DNA of 64,000 nucleotides from an uncultured Bacteroidia bacterium (GTDB lineage Bacteria; Bacteroidota; Bacteroidia; NS11-12g; UBA9320): NCBI GenBank assembly GCA_943789165.1, contig CALSTB010000004.1, positions 62,001 to 126,000 of the forward strand, read 5' to 3'. Shown piece by piece: positions 42,621 to 51,539 of this stretch (position 1 is its first letter; each line of letters starts with the position of its first letter). The notes under the pieces were generated by a model. It saw only the letters and a program-made list of their open reading frames with translations, ran no database searches and was not told where the DNA came from. The position numbers and the translations under genes were made by a program.

Positions 42621-44393
42621 CTAAACAGTCTGATTCTGAGCATTTTGAGTTTTTACCATTTCCGCGAACATGCCATTTTGTAACAACAATTCACTAGGAG
42701 AACCTTTCTCAACGATTCTTCCTTCGTCTAAAACAACGATAAAATCTGCGTCCTCAACCGTAGAAACGCGGTGCGAAATAAGCAACATTGTTTTGTCTTG
42801 CCCAAATGATTTCAAGTTGCTCTTAATCACACGTTCGGTGTGAGTATCTACTGCAGAAAGTGAGTCGTCTAAAATGAGAATTTCAGGGTCGCGAATTAAT
42901 GCTCGAGCGATAGCAACTCGCTGTTTTTGACCTCCACTCAGCGTGATTCCCCGTTCGCCTAAAACGGTGTCTAACTTTTTAGTAAAGCCTTGTATGTCTT
43001 CCCAAACATCAGTTAACTGCGTAATGCGTTCAATGTCTTCCTCCGTTTGTGGTACTTCAGAACCAAATAAAATATTGTTACGAATCGATTCTGAAAACAA
43101 GAAGATGTCTTGCGGAACGTAACCAAATAACGACCGATAACTAGGCAAGTCTAAGGTCGATATGTCTTTTCCGTCAATTTGGATACTGCCAGATGTCGGT
43201 GCATATAGCCGCATTAACAATGAGGCCAACGTCGATTTGCCGCTACCCGTGGTGCCTATAATGCCAATAGTTTGGCCTTTTTTAATCTCAAATGAAATGT
43301 CTGAAAGCACATTCACTTGGTCATAAGCGAAATTGACCTGCTCGATTCGTATATCTTTATTGAATTCGAAAGTGTCAATACCTTCTCTATTTTCAGGTTT
43401 TTCTTCTAAAAAGTGATTTATTCTTTCTTGAGAAGCTGATGCTCTTTGAATAATGCTCGTCACCCAACCTAATGACGCCACAGGCCACGTGAGCATGTTT
43501 ACATAAATGACGTATTCGGCGATGTTACCAAAAGAAAAAGTTCCGGCAATCACCTGCTTTCCTCCAAAGTAAATGGTGATGATGACACTGAGTCCGACTA
43601 ACATCATGGTTAACGGAAAAAACAAGGCATTGACTTGCACCAATTTCATGTATTGACTTTTATAGTCATCACTTTGAATTTGGAATTTTTTGGTAAAGTG
43701 TGATTCACTCGCAAACGACTTCAACACACGAATACCAGAAAACGACTCCTGAACAAAGGTGGTAATGCCGGATAATTTGGCTTGTAGCACACTGCTCCTC
43801 TTATTTATTATCTCACTCACATAATAGATGGAAATGGAGAGAATTGGTAACGGGATGAGTACATATAATGTGATGGTAGGGTTGATCGAGATCATGACCG
43901 AAATCACCAAAATAAATAAAGCAATAAGATTGATGGTATACATCACGGCGGGACCTAAATACATCCGCACCTGACTAACATCTTCACTAATCCGGTTCAT
44001 TAAATCACCCGTGTAGTTTTTGCTATAAAACGATGCGCCTAGTTTCTGATACTGCTCAAATATTTCATTTTTTAAATCATATTCTATGTAGCGCGACATC
44101 ACAATTACAGTTTGTCGCATGAAGTACATAAAGATGCCTTTTATTATCGCGCTAGCCAGCACCAATCCGCCAAAAAATAATGCCATTTTTGATATTTCTG
44201 ACGTGATTATTTCCGGAGAAATATTAAGGACACGGTATAGCTTCACATTGGCTATCATGCTGTCGATAGACGTTCTAACAATAGGGGCTATCAATATGGC
44301 GAATATGTTAGAACAGACGATGAAAATGATACCTAGTCCTAAGTAAACGCGATATTTAAAGAAGTATTTATTTAAATAAAATAAGGGTCTCAA
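42621..44393 (-). CDS. ABC exporter, fused permease-ATPase (MsbA/lipid-A-like)
   Basis: The protein has 590 residues. Six TM helices lie within 1-320, and the nucleotide-binding domain follows with Walker A GTTGSGKST near 385, signature LSGGQKQRVAIARAL, Walker B ILILDDSLSAVD and the switch LISHRVSTVEDAD. It is a half-transporter that dimerises to export lipids, peptides or drugs. It is divergent from leucine dehydrogenase. Confidence 0.93.
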   Translation of the reverse strand: MRPLFYLNKYFFKYRVYLGLGIIFIVCSNIFAILIAPIVRTSIDSMIANVKLYRVLNISPEIITSEISKMALFFGGLVLASAIIKGIFMYFMRQTVIVMSRYIEYDLKNEIFEQYQKLGASFYSKNYTGDLMNRISEDVSQVRMYLGPAVMYTINLIALFILVISVMISINPTITLYVLIPLPILSISIYYVSEIINKRSSVLQAKLSGITTFVQESFSGIRVLKSFASESHFTKKFQIQSDDYKSQYMKLVQVNALFFPLTMMLVGLSVIITIYFGGKQVIAGTFSFGNIAEYVIYVNMLTWPVASLGWVTSIIQRASASQERINHFLEEKPENREGIDTFEFNKDIRIEQVNFAYDQVNVLSDISFEIKKGQTIGIIGTTGSGKSTLASLLMRLYAPTSGSIQIDGKDISTLDLPSYRSLFGYVPQDIFLFSESIRNNILFGSEVPQTEEDIERITQLTDVWEDIQGFTKKLDTVLGERGITLSGGQKQRVAIARALIRDPEILILDDSLSAVDTHTERVIKSNLKSFGQDKTMLLISHRVSTVEDADFIVVLDEGRIVEKGSPSELLLQNGMFAEMVKTQNAQNQTV

Positions 44394-44476
44394 ATCGAGT
44401 GGTTTTCAGTTAAAAAAAAGCCTAATTTCGCACTGGCAAATTTAAGCCGATAATCACAATCAAAAAGGTACAATAA

Positions 44477-45577
44477 ATGACGGAGGTATCACAAGTAACA
44501 AACGAACTATCTACCAATTTGTTTTCGCATCTTGCGGAGTATGATCATGAGCAGATTCTTGTTTGTAATGACAATAGTACTGGCTTAAAAGCCATCATCG
44601 CAATTCACAATACCGTACTTGGTCCGGGTTTAGGAGGCACGAGAATGTGGAACTACAACAATGAGTCGGAAGCCATGCGCGACGTATTACGACTTAGTCG
44701 TGGTATGACGTATAAAGCAAGCATTTCTGGACTAAATTTAGGAGGAGCGAAGGCTGTTATTATTGGTGATGCAAAAACGCAAAAGAACGAAGCTTTAATG
44801 CGTAAGTTTGGCCGTTTTGTAAACAACCTCGCTGGAAAATATATTACTGCTGAGGACGTTGGAACAACCACTCAGGATATGGAATATGTAAATATGGAAA
44901 CTGACAACGTAGTTGGTTTACCAGAAAGCCGTGGTGGCGGGGGGGATCCTTCTCCAGTAACTGCATACGGTGTTTATGTGGGTATGAAATCTGCAGCTAA
45001 AAAGCGATGGGGCTCTGACAGTTTATCTGGTAAGAAGGTAGCTGTAATGGGGATCGGAAAAGTAGGCATGCACTTGTTAGAGTACATGCACAAAGAAGGT
45101 GCTAAGTTTTATATCTCTGATATGAATGAAGCAGCTCTTAAGGACGCAGCGTCGAGATTTGGTGCTACCGTAGTTGGAAACGATGAGATTTACGATACTG
45201 ATGCCGAAATATTTGCACCTTGTGCATTGGGAGGAATCATTAATACGGATACAATCAACCGATTAAAGTGCGAAGTAATTGCAGGTGCTGCAAACAACCA
45301 ATTAGATAATGAAGACATCCATGGTGACATGTTGGTGAAGAAAGGCATTATTTACGCACCGGATTTCTTGATTAACGCAGGTGGTTTGATTAACGTATAT
45401 TCTGAGTGGACAGGTTACAACAGGGACAATGCTCTGAGAGACACTGAGCGTATTTACGAAACATTAGACTCTATCTTTAAGGTTTCTGATGAAACAGGTA
45501 TGCACATGCAAGCAGCAGCGACGCATTTAGCTAAGAAAAGAATCAACGACATCATGTTGGTTCAATCGAAATTATAA
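44477..45577 (+). CDS. Leucine/valine (Leu/Phe/Glu/Val-type) dehydrogenase
   Basis: The protein has 366 residues. Signatures are VLGPGLGGTRMW near residue 50, LNLGGAKAVI (catalytic Lys region), and ITAEDVGTTTQDM. The NAD-binding VAVMGIGKVGMHLL is near 190, followed by INAGGLINVYSE. It oxidatively deaminates branched-chain amino acids. It is followed by a strong terminator. Confidence 0.93.
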   Translation: MTEVSQVTNELSTNLFSHLAEYDHEQILVCNDNSTGLKAIIAIHNTVLGPGLGGTRMWNYNNESEAMRDVLRLSRGMTYKASISGLNLGGAKAVIIGDAKTQKNEALMRKFGRFVNNLAGKYITAEDVGTTTQDMEYVNMETDNVVGLPESRGGGGDPSPVTAYGVYVGMKSAAKKRWGSDSLSGKKVAVMGIGKVGMHLLEYMHKEGAKFYISDMNEAALKDAASRFGATVVGNDEIYDTDAEIFAPCALGGIINTDTINRLKCEVIAGAANNQLDNEDIHGDMLVKKGIIYAPDFLINAGGLINVYSEWTGYNRDNALRDTERIYETLDSIFKVSDETGMHMQAAATHLAKKRINDIMLVQSKL

Positions 45578-45593
45578 TTCAAATAAACTTTCA

Positions 45594-45630
45594 TAAAAAA
45601 AGTCTCCGTCATTTGACGGAGACTTTTTTT
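45594..45630 (+). terminator. Strong rho-independent terminator
   Basis: Perfect 11-bp stem AAGTCTCCGTC / GACGGAGACTT with a 4-nt loop (ATTT) and T-run, 17 bp past the dehydrogenase stop. It is symmetric enough to serve the convergent capsule gene as well. Confidence 0.9.
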
Positions 45631-45648
45631 ATGCATTAAGAGTTAGTT

Positions 45649-47568
45649 TTATTCTAACGCCAATTTGGCTTTGCTATCCAATTCTTCATAAATAGAATTG
45701 TTGCTAATAAACTCAGGGACCATTTGTTTCATGCTGGTAACGATCAACCGGTTAGTGAGCTTGTCTTTGTTTTTACTCATTCCTTCAATTATTTCGTTTA
45801 CCTCGTCGTATTTGAAATTCCGCACTTTAGCTACCATTATTTTTGGGTGATGCGTGCCTATAGTATGTTCTTTTTGGTTTAACAGTTCTTCTGTAAGTTT
45901 CTCTCCTGGGCGCAGACCTGTAAAGACTATCTCAATGTCTTTGCCTTCTTGAAAACCAGATAGTTTGACCATTTTTCTAGCAAGGTCTACGATCTTAACG
46001 GATTCACCCATGTCGAAAATGTATATCTCTCCTCCATTACCCATTGCGCCAGCTTCAAGGACAAGCTGACAAGCTTCAGGAATAGTCATGAAGTATCTTG
46101 TAATATCTGGATGCGTCACTGTAATAGGACCACCTTCTTCAATTTGTTGCTTAAACCTTGGAATCACTGACCCATTGGAACCTAATACATTTCCAAATCT
46201 TGTTGTAATGAATTTAGTATGGTTCTCTTTATTTAGGTCAAGAATATTGTTAAACGATTGCACGTAAATCTCTGCCATACGTTTACTAGCCCCCATAATG
46301 TTGGTTGGATTTACCGCTTTGTCAGTTGAAACAAACACAAATTTTTCAGCTTCAAATTCAACAGCCAAATTTGCTAATATTCTTGTGCTAAACACGTTTG
46401 TATTGATCGCCTCGTATGGATTGTCTTCCATTAAAGGAACATGTTTGTATGCAGCCGCATGAAAAATTACGTCGGGCTTAAAGGCCTTAAACATTTGCCT
46501 CATCCTTCCCTTGTTCGCAACATCACCAATCATAACCTCGACGTTTGGTCGGTTAAGACTGTATTCAAGTTCATAAAGTGGTGTTTCAGCTTGATCTAAC
46601 AGCACCAAGTACTTTGGACCATATTCAATACATTGTTTTGCAATCTCACTACCAATAGAGCCAGCAGCACCGGTAACTAGAACTATCTTTCCGCGAATGG
46701 CATTTTTAATGTTTTTGTTTTCCAAGTTAATGGGGTCCCTTCCAAGTAGATCCGCAACATTGACATTTTTAATCTGATTGAAGGTAAATTCTCCGTTAAT
46801 CCATTTGTCGATGGGCGGTACATTTTTAATTACCAGATTGTGCTGGAGGCCCATTTCAATTACCTTCTTTTTCTTATAACCTGCAATTTCAGGGATCGCT
46901 ATAATCAATTCTTTGGGTTGGTATTTCTCAATTAAGTATTCAAACTTCTTATTGAAATTATATATCTGGATACCTTCTGCAGACTTGCCCGACAATTGAC
47001 GGTTGTCATCTAAAAAGGCAACGACTCTAAACTGCGAAGTCATGTCGGCCTCAATCGATCGTTTAGCCATCATACCTGTTTGTCCGGCACCATATATAAT
47101 GATGTTTTGTAATTGACTATGTCTTAACCTGTTGATTTTTCTGTAGATCAGTTTGTATCCTACTCTTAAACTGGTTAGTGCAACCAAACAAATCAGGTAG
47201 TCCATGATTATGATGGAACGTCTCGCAACAAGTAAAATGTCGTGTTGAGACTGCATGTAACGACGAAGTACTACGAAAGCAAACGTACTCAGTGTCATCG
47301 CAATGAATATGCGGGTGGCATCTTGGATACTGGTATACTTGACAATGCCTTTATAAGATTTTGTAACTATAATGGCTAACGCTTTTAATAAAAGCATCAT
47401 CATTAAAGGAACAAGTAACTCGTTTACGGTAAATGTCTCGAAGCTTAAGTTGCGAATGATTGAATAAGAAAATACGAAAGAAAATGCAACCACCATGAGG
47501 TCGATATTGAACACAATCCACCTAGGGGTATGACGGCTGAAAATTCTCCGTAAGTAGTCAAACAACAT
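45649..47568 (-). CDS. Membrane-bound UDP-sugar 4,6-dehydratase (WbpM/PglF-type)
   Basis: The protein has 639 residues. Four TM segments lie within about 15-135. A first Rossmann unit follows (IIYGAGQTGMMAKR near 158), then the SDR domain with LVTGAAGSIGSEIAKQ near 293. The catalytic Ser-Thr-Asp is in FVSTDKAVNPTNIMGASKRMAE; the Tyr of typical SDRs is replaced by Met, as in WbpM. It likely makes the keto-deoxy-UDP-GlcNAc precursor for a surface glycan. Confidence 0.93.
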   Translation of the reverse strand: MLFDYLRRIFSRHTPRWIVFNIDLMVVAFSFVFSYSIIRNLSFETFTVNELLVPLMMMLLLKALAIIVTKSYKGIVKYTSIQDATRIFIAMTLSTFAFVVLRRYMQSQHDILLVARRSIIIMDYLICLVALTSLRVGYKLIYRKINRLRHSQLQNIIIYGAGQTGMMAKRSIEADMTSQFRVVAFLDDNRQLSGKSAEGIQIYNFNKKFEYLIEKYQPKELIIAIPEIAGYKKKKVIEMGLQHNLVIKNVPPIDKWINGEFTFNQIKNVNVADLLGRDPINLENKNIKNAIRGKIVLVTGAAGSIGSEIAKQCIEYGPKYLVLLDQAETPLYELEYSLNRPNVEVMIGDVANKGRMRQMFKAFKPDVIFHAAAYKHVPLMEDNPYEAINTNVFSTRILANLAVEFEAEKFVFVSTDKAVNPTNIMGASKRMAEIYVQSFNNILDLNKENHTKFITTRFGNVLGSNGSVIPRFKQQIEEGGPITVTHPDITRYFMTIPEACQLVLEAGAMGNGGEIYIFDMGESVKIVDLARKMVKLSGFQEGKDIEIVFTGLRPGEKLTEELLNQKEHTIGTHHPKIMVAKVRNFKYDEVNEIIEGMSKNKDKLTNRLIVTSMKQMVPEFISNNSIYEELDSKAKLALE

Positions 47569-47719
47569 TTAAGTTTCGTTTTAGTATAGCGCAGAGTATA
47601 CGATTTATTCTGAATACCGCATAATTTACAACAAAGATAATGTGTATAACAGACAAAATGTAATGCGATTTTTTCGCTTAATAACGTATGAAAATTAGGG
47701 ATATTTTGCGAAATCAGCG

Positions 47720-50700
47720 CTATTTTATCACTGTAACAGTACCTTTTCGGTGGTGGACAGATCTATCCCAACCTGTATATCGAATTTTGTAAATATAGAC
47801 CGTATTAGATGCCTGTTTCCCTTTATAGAAACCGTCCCAATCTGTTTTAACATTGTTCGAGTCGTAGACCTTTTCACCCCAACGGTTATATACCTGAACT
47901 TCATATTCTTTCACAAATACAGGAACAATGCCCCATAATTCGTTAAGGTTATCACCATTTGGTGTAAAAGCATTTGGAACGTGTAAAAGGGGTGGTTGGA
48001 TTAGGTAGATTCTGTTAGATTGACTTTCAGCGTCGTATCCACCGCCATTCTCCATGCCAGTAACGCGGTACCAATATCCTCCCCAACAATAATCCCAAGA
48101 AGTATCTTGGTAGTATCTGTTGTCGAATGCAGTAGAAACAACAGGTCTTAACGAACCCGTATCCACACTTCTACTCAAAACATATTCATTTACACCGGCC
48201 GGCCAATCACTATATTCATTCCACCAAAGTCTGTGTTCAAACGGTTCACTTATACCTTCCAGTACAATTGTGCAACCTAAGTTACTATGCTTGCTTCGAT
48301 GACCACAATTGTCATTCACCACAATGGCGTAACAGTATGATTGGTCATTCACCGATACATTCTTGTCAATAAAGAACGTATCATACAACTCATAGGTGGA
48401 AGCATAATATTCGAATATTTCTTTGTCACTGTTTTTCTTTCTATAAATGTCGTAATACCCAAAATCGGTTTCATTGCTGTGTAGCCAAACAACTTTTACG
48501 TGGTTGTCGTCGGTAACAGTTGCAGTGACAATATAAGTTGACTCAATTGGGAACTCAAACTCTTTCGTTGTGGACACTTTGTACGAAGGAGACCCTTCTT
48601 TGCCACACAGATTAGTGACAACTAAAAAGTATTCGTAGTTCGTTCGTTTCGGATCAATGACATCGTTATCGGTATACGTCGCACCGTTGATGGAATTATA
48701 CGTTCCTAACTCTGTTGTGTCTCCATTGGGTGAAATCTTGTATAAGGTCGTATGGCTAAAATATTTTGAGAAAGGAATCGGGTCCCATGACAGTTTTACT
48801 GCTTCGTCTCCAATAAAGTTCAAACAGACGGTTACCGGCGGCTCTAAAATGGGAGGTGGGGTTATCACAAAACAAATAGTCGCTTGGCTGTCTAAAACAC
48901 CTGGACAACCTTGGTCAATTACATACACACCCATTTCTAGCGTATCGCCAACTTCATCACATCCAGCTGTAATTTTGATGTTCTGGGTCCAATGCTCAAG
49001 TGCTTTTGAAAATGGCTTATAGGAAACCATATGAGGTGAAGTCTTGGCATTTGGAGACAAAGTCACAAACAAACTATCATCATCTGGATCAAAAATGTGG
49101 TATAAAAATGAGAAGGTATCTAACGCACCAAAAGTGAACAAGGTGTCTTGTAACTGAGGCTTTCTATTAAGGTTGCCAAAAGCAATTTTAAACGCGGCGT
49201 TACTACAGCGGGGACTCACATTCTTTTCAGCGTAAGCACCAGGCGTTGTTGGGAAGTCACTAATGGCATGTTGCCAATTTGTTTCAGGACAACTCGCACA
49301 TACCGACTGATAAATAACTCCTTTTTTATCAAATCGACTCGTCCCGCCATCCACGTGGTCATTCGTTTGCGTGCCGCCAAAGTACGTTCCATACAACAAT
49401 TCCTTAGCGTTTTTACTCAACACCATTAAATAGAAATCACTACCATCTGTGGTTTTTTGATAGGCATCAGGTGTGATAGGCAAATTGGACGTGCTACTAA
49501 ACGATTTGGTACTCGTTTTACCTCCCCAACCTGAGACAAATATCTTGCGACACTCATCCACTAAAAAGGCGTTAATCGTAATGTCAGGTGTTTGTTTTCC
49601 AGTTCCAAAAACGGTTGAGAATTCAATATTATCTAAAGCGTCATCAAATTTCGAAATGAATTGACCGCTGCCAGGATCGCTGTACACCGTCCCAATGACA
49701 GGCATGGCACCCATGCTCTGACCTACGACATAGATTTTGTTCTCAAAGTCAATATCTAGTGAAAATATCTGATCGTATTTTGAAGTACCCCAGTATCCAA
49801 TTTTAGTAAGAGAAAAGTCTTTGGGATTTAAAATGGCTATAAATCCATCAGATATCCCACCTTTTGCCTTGTTGCCAATCTTTGCAGTCGCTTTGGCTAA
49901 GTCATCACTCTTGGTTCCTCCCGAGGCGTATACCATTCCACTAGAATCTAAATCTACAGTGTATAAGGCATCGCCATCTGTTCCACCTAGGTAAGAGCTC
50001 CAGAGTAAATCCGATAAATCAGCATTCATCATGATAAACATCCCGTCTTGTCTGCCGTTTCGTTTGGTTTGAAACGCATTCTTCATTGGGAAATCATCAG
50101 AACTCGTACATGTGGAAGCGTAAATAATGTCGTTGGAATCTACAATGACTTCACCTCTGTGGTTATCGGCATAGAAAAAATTTAAGATTGGTTCTTCATT
50201 CTGTCCATCAACGTCACTTCCACCCAAGAAGGTAGATCCTATAATTCCAGTCCCGTCCGAATTGAACTTGGTGAATATGATATCGCTTATGCCGTTGTTA
50301 AATTTTTGGAAAGCATTGGTTGTTGTTGGATAGTTTAACGAATACGTTGTTCCAAAGACAATTAAATTGCCGTTTTTGTCGACCACAATACTATGTGGAT
50401 ATTCGTTATGAGCCCCGCCTAAGTAAGTCGCGTAAATGAGTGAGGAGCCGTCCGGACTGTATTTACTCAATGTTATGTCGCATGGAAACATGTAAGCTCC
50501 AAATCGGTCAGTGCTAGACCCGCCACCGTAAGTCCGACTGAATGCACCCGGAGTGGTTGGATAGTAACCGTTGCGATTAAAGCTGTTGTCAGGTGCCGTG
50601 GCAATTCCACCAGCATACAAACTACCTGCCGAATCGTATGTGGCTGTAAAACCAAAATTGTCGACGCTGTTACCCGCGTATGTTGCGAAGACCACTTCGG

Positions 50701-51448
50701 GGTCAATGAGTAATTCTTGAAAGGGAATTTTCTCATTGGTCGTAAAGCGAATCGTGCCATTAACCAATTTGTATTGTACAGTAATCGGAATGCGTTTGTC
50801 GTCCTCTAAATAAAAGCTAATCGGAATTGTTTCGGTTAATACGCCAACACTCGTTTTAACGACTATAGAATCGGCAAATACAGAAACTTCATCTACATGA
50901 TTGTATCTGAGTTGGATGTCGTTTAAGTCGCCTCCTGGTTTAACCAAGAAATCATATTTTAACCCAGCTCCTTTGCCGTGGACGATTAAGTCAATATTGT
51001 CGTACAAGTCGGTATACCGAACATATCCAAAGTCTCGGACGTTGGACGCCCACGCATCAGCATCATCATTCAGGAAATAATTGATATAATAATCACTAAC
51101 TGATTCGCCAGAAATCTGTCTATTAGGGTTAGACCCAACAAACTCTAATTCAAAATGATGATAGTCAACCGTTTTTTCATGATTTGACGATTTGAATAGC
51201 TTCCTCTCGTTGTGTTCTGGATGTTCAACTACTTCGGCCCACTGCTGCGCGTCGTACTGCAATATGGAAATTGCCTGCTTTTTTAAGTAGATGATGGCGC
51301 CGTTTGTTTGCTTCTTGAAAGCAACAGCATCATTCCATTGACCCTTGTTTTCGGTTAGGTATTGTTGACCAGATGAAAAAATAGGACACACCAAACTTGC
51401 CATGATGAACAAGCATAAGTGATGATATAAGGATGTCTTTTTTTTCAA
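47720..51448 (-). CDS. Large exported protein: DUF7948, SBBP-type beta-propeller, T9SS type B tail
   Basis: The protein has 1242 residues. Residues about 25-250 are DUF7948-like (YLTENKGQWNDAVAF to YKLVNGTIRFTT). About 255-780 contain repeated blades with SLIYATYLGGAHNEYP, GSTFLGGSDVDG and LLWSSYLGGTDGD, the SBBP repeats. Fibronectin-like modules and the type B sorting domain follow (HVPNAFTPNGDNLN, YNRWGEKVYD, WDGFYKGKQ). A surface adhesin or gliding-related protein, same secretion route as the gene at 33855. Confidence 0.92.
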   Translation of the reverse strand: MKKKTSLYHHLCLFIMASLVCPIFSSGQQYLTENKGQWNDAVAFKKQTNGAIIYLKKQAISILQYDAQQWAEVVEHPEHNERKLFKSSNHEKTVDYHHFELEFVGSNPNRQISGESVSDYYINYFLNDDADAWASNVRDFGYVRYTDLYDNIDLIVHGKGAGLKYDFLVKPGGDLNDIQLRYNHVDEVSVFADSIVVKTSVGVLTETIPISFYLEDDKRIPITVQYKLVNGTIRFTTNEKIPFQELLIDPEVVFATYAGNSVDNFGFTATYDSAGSLYAGGIATAPDNSFNRNGYYPTTPGAFSRTYGGGSSTDRFGAYMFPCDITLSKYSPDGSSLIYATYLGGAHNEYPHSIVVDKNGNLIVFGTTYSLNYPTTTNAFQKFNNGISDIIFTKFNSDGTGIIGSTFLGGSDVDGQNEEPILNFFYADNHRGEVIVDSNDIIYASTCTSSDDFPMKNAFQTKRNGRQDGMFIMMNADLSDLLWSSYLGGTDGDALYTVDLDSSGMVYASGGTKSDDLAKATAKIGNKAKGGISDGFIAILNPKDFSLTKIGYWGTSKYDQIFSLDIDFENKIYVVGQSMGAMPVIGTVYSDPGSGQFISKFDDALDNIEFSTVFGTGKQTPDITINAFLVDECRKIFVSGWGGKTSTKSFSSTSNLPITPDAYQKTTDGSDFYLMVLSKNAKELLYGTYFGGTQTNDHVDGGTSRFDKKGVIYQSVCASCPETNWQHAISDFPTTPGAYAEKNVSPRCSNAAFKIAFGNLNRKPQLQDTLFTFGALDTFSFLYHIFDPDDDSLFVTLSPNAKTSPHMVSYKPFSKALEHWTQNIKITAGCDEVGDTLEMGVYVIDQGCPGVLDSQATICFVITPPPILEPPVTVCLNFIGDEAVKLSWDPIPFSKYFSHTTLYKISPNGDTTELGTYNSINGATYTDNDVIDPKRTNYEYFLVVTNLCGKEGSPSYKVSTTKEFEFPIESTYIVTATVTDDNHVKVVWLHSNETDFGYYDIYRKKNSDKEIFEYYASTYELYDTFFIDKNVSVNDQSYCYAIVVNDNCGHRSKHSNLGCTIVLEGISEPFEHRLWWNEYSDWPAGVNEYVLSRSVDTGSLRPVVSTAFDNRYYQDTSWDYCWGGYWYRVTGMENGGGYDAESQSNRIYLIQPPLLHVPNAFTPNGDNLNELWGIVPVFVKEYEVQVYNRWGEKVYDSNNVKTDWDGFYKGKQASNTVYIYKIRYTGWDRSVHHRKGTVTVIK

Positions 51449-51539
51449 ATCTAGTTTATCAAAGATAAAGCATGCGTTTCGAAACCTGTCGAACGCTCTA
51501 AAATATGACGAACTAGTGAGGCCTTTCGTTGCCTGAGAC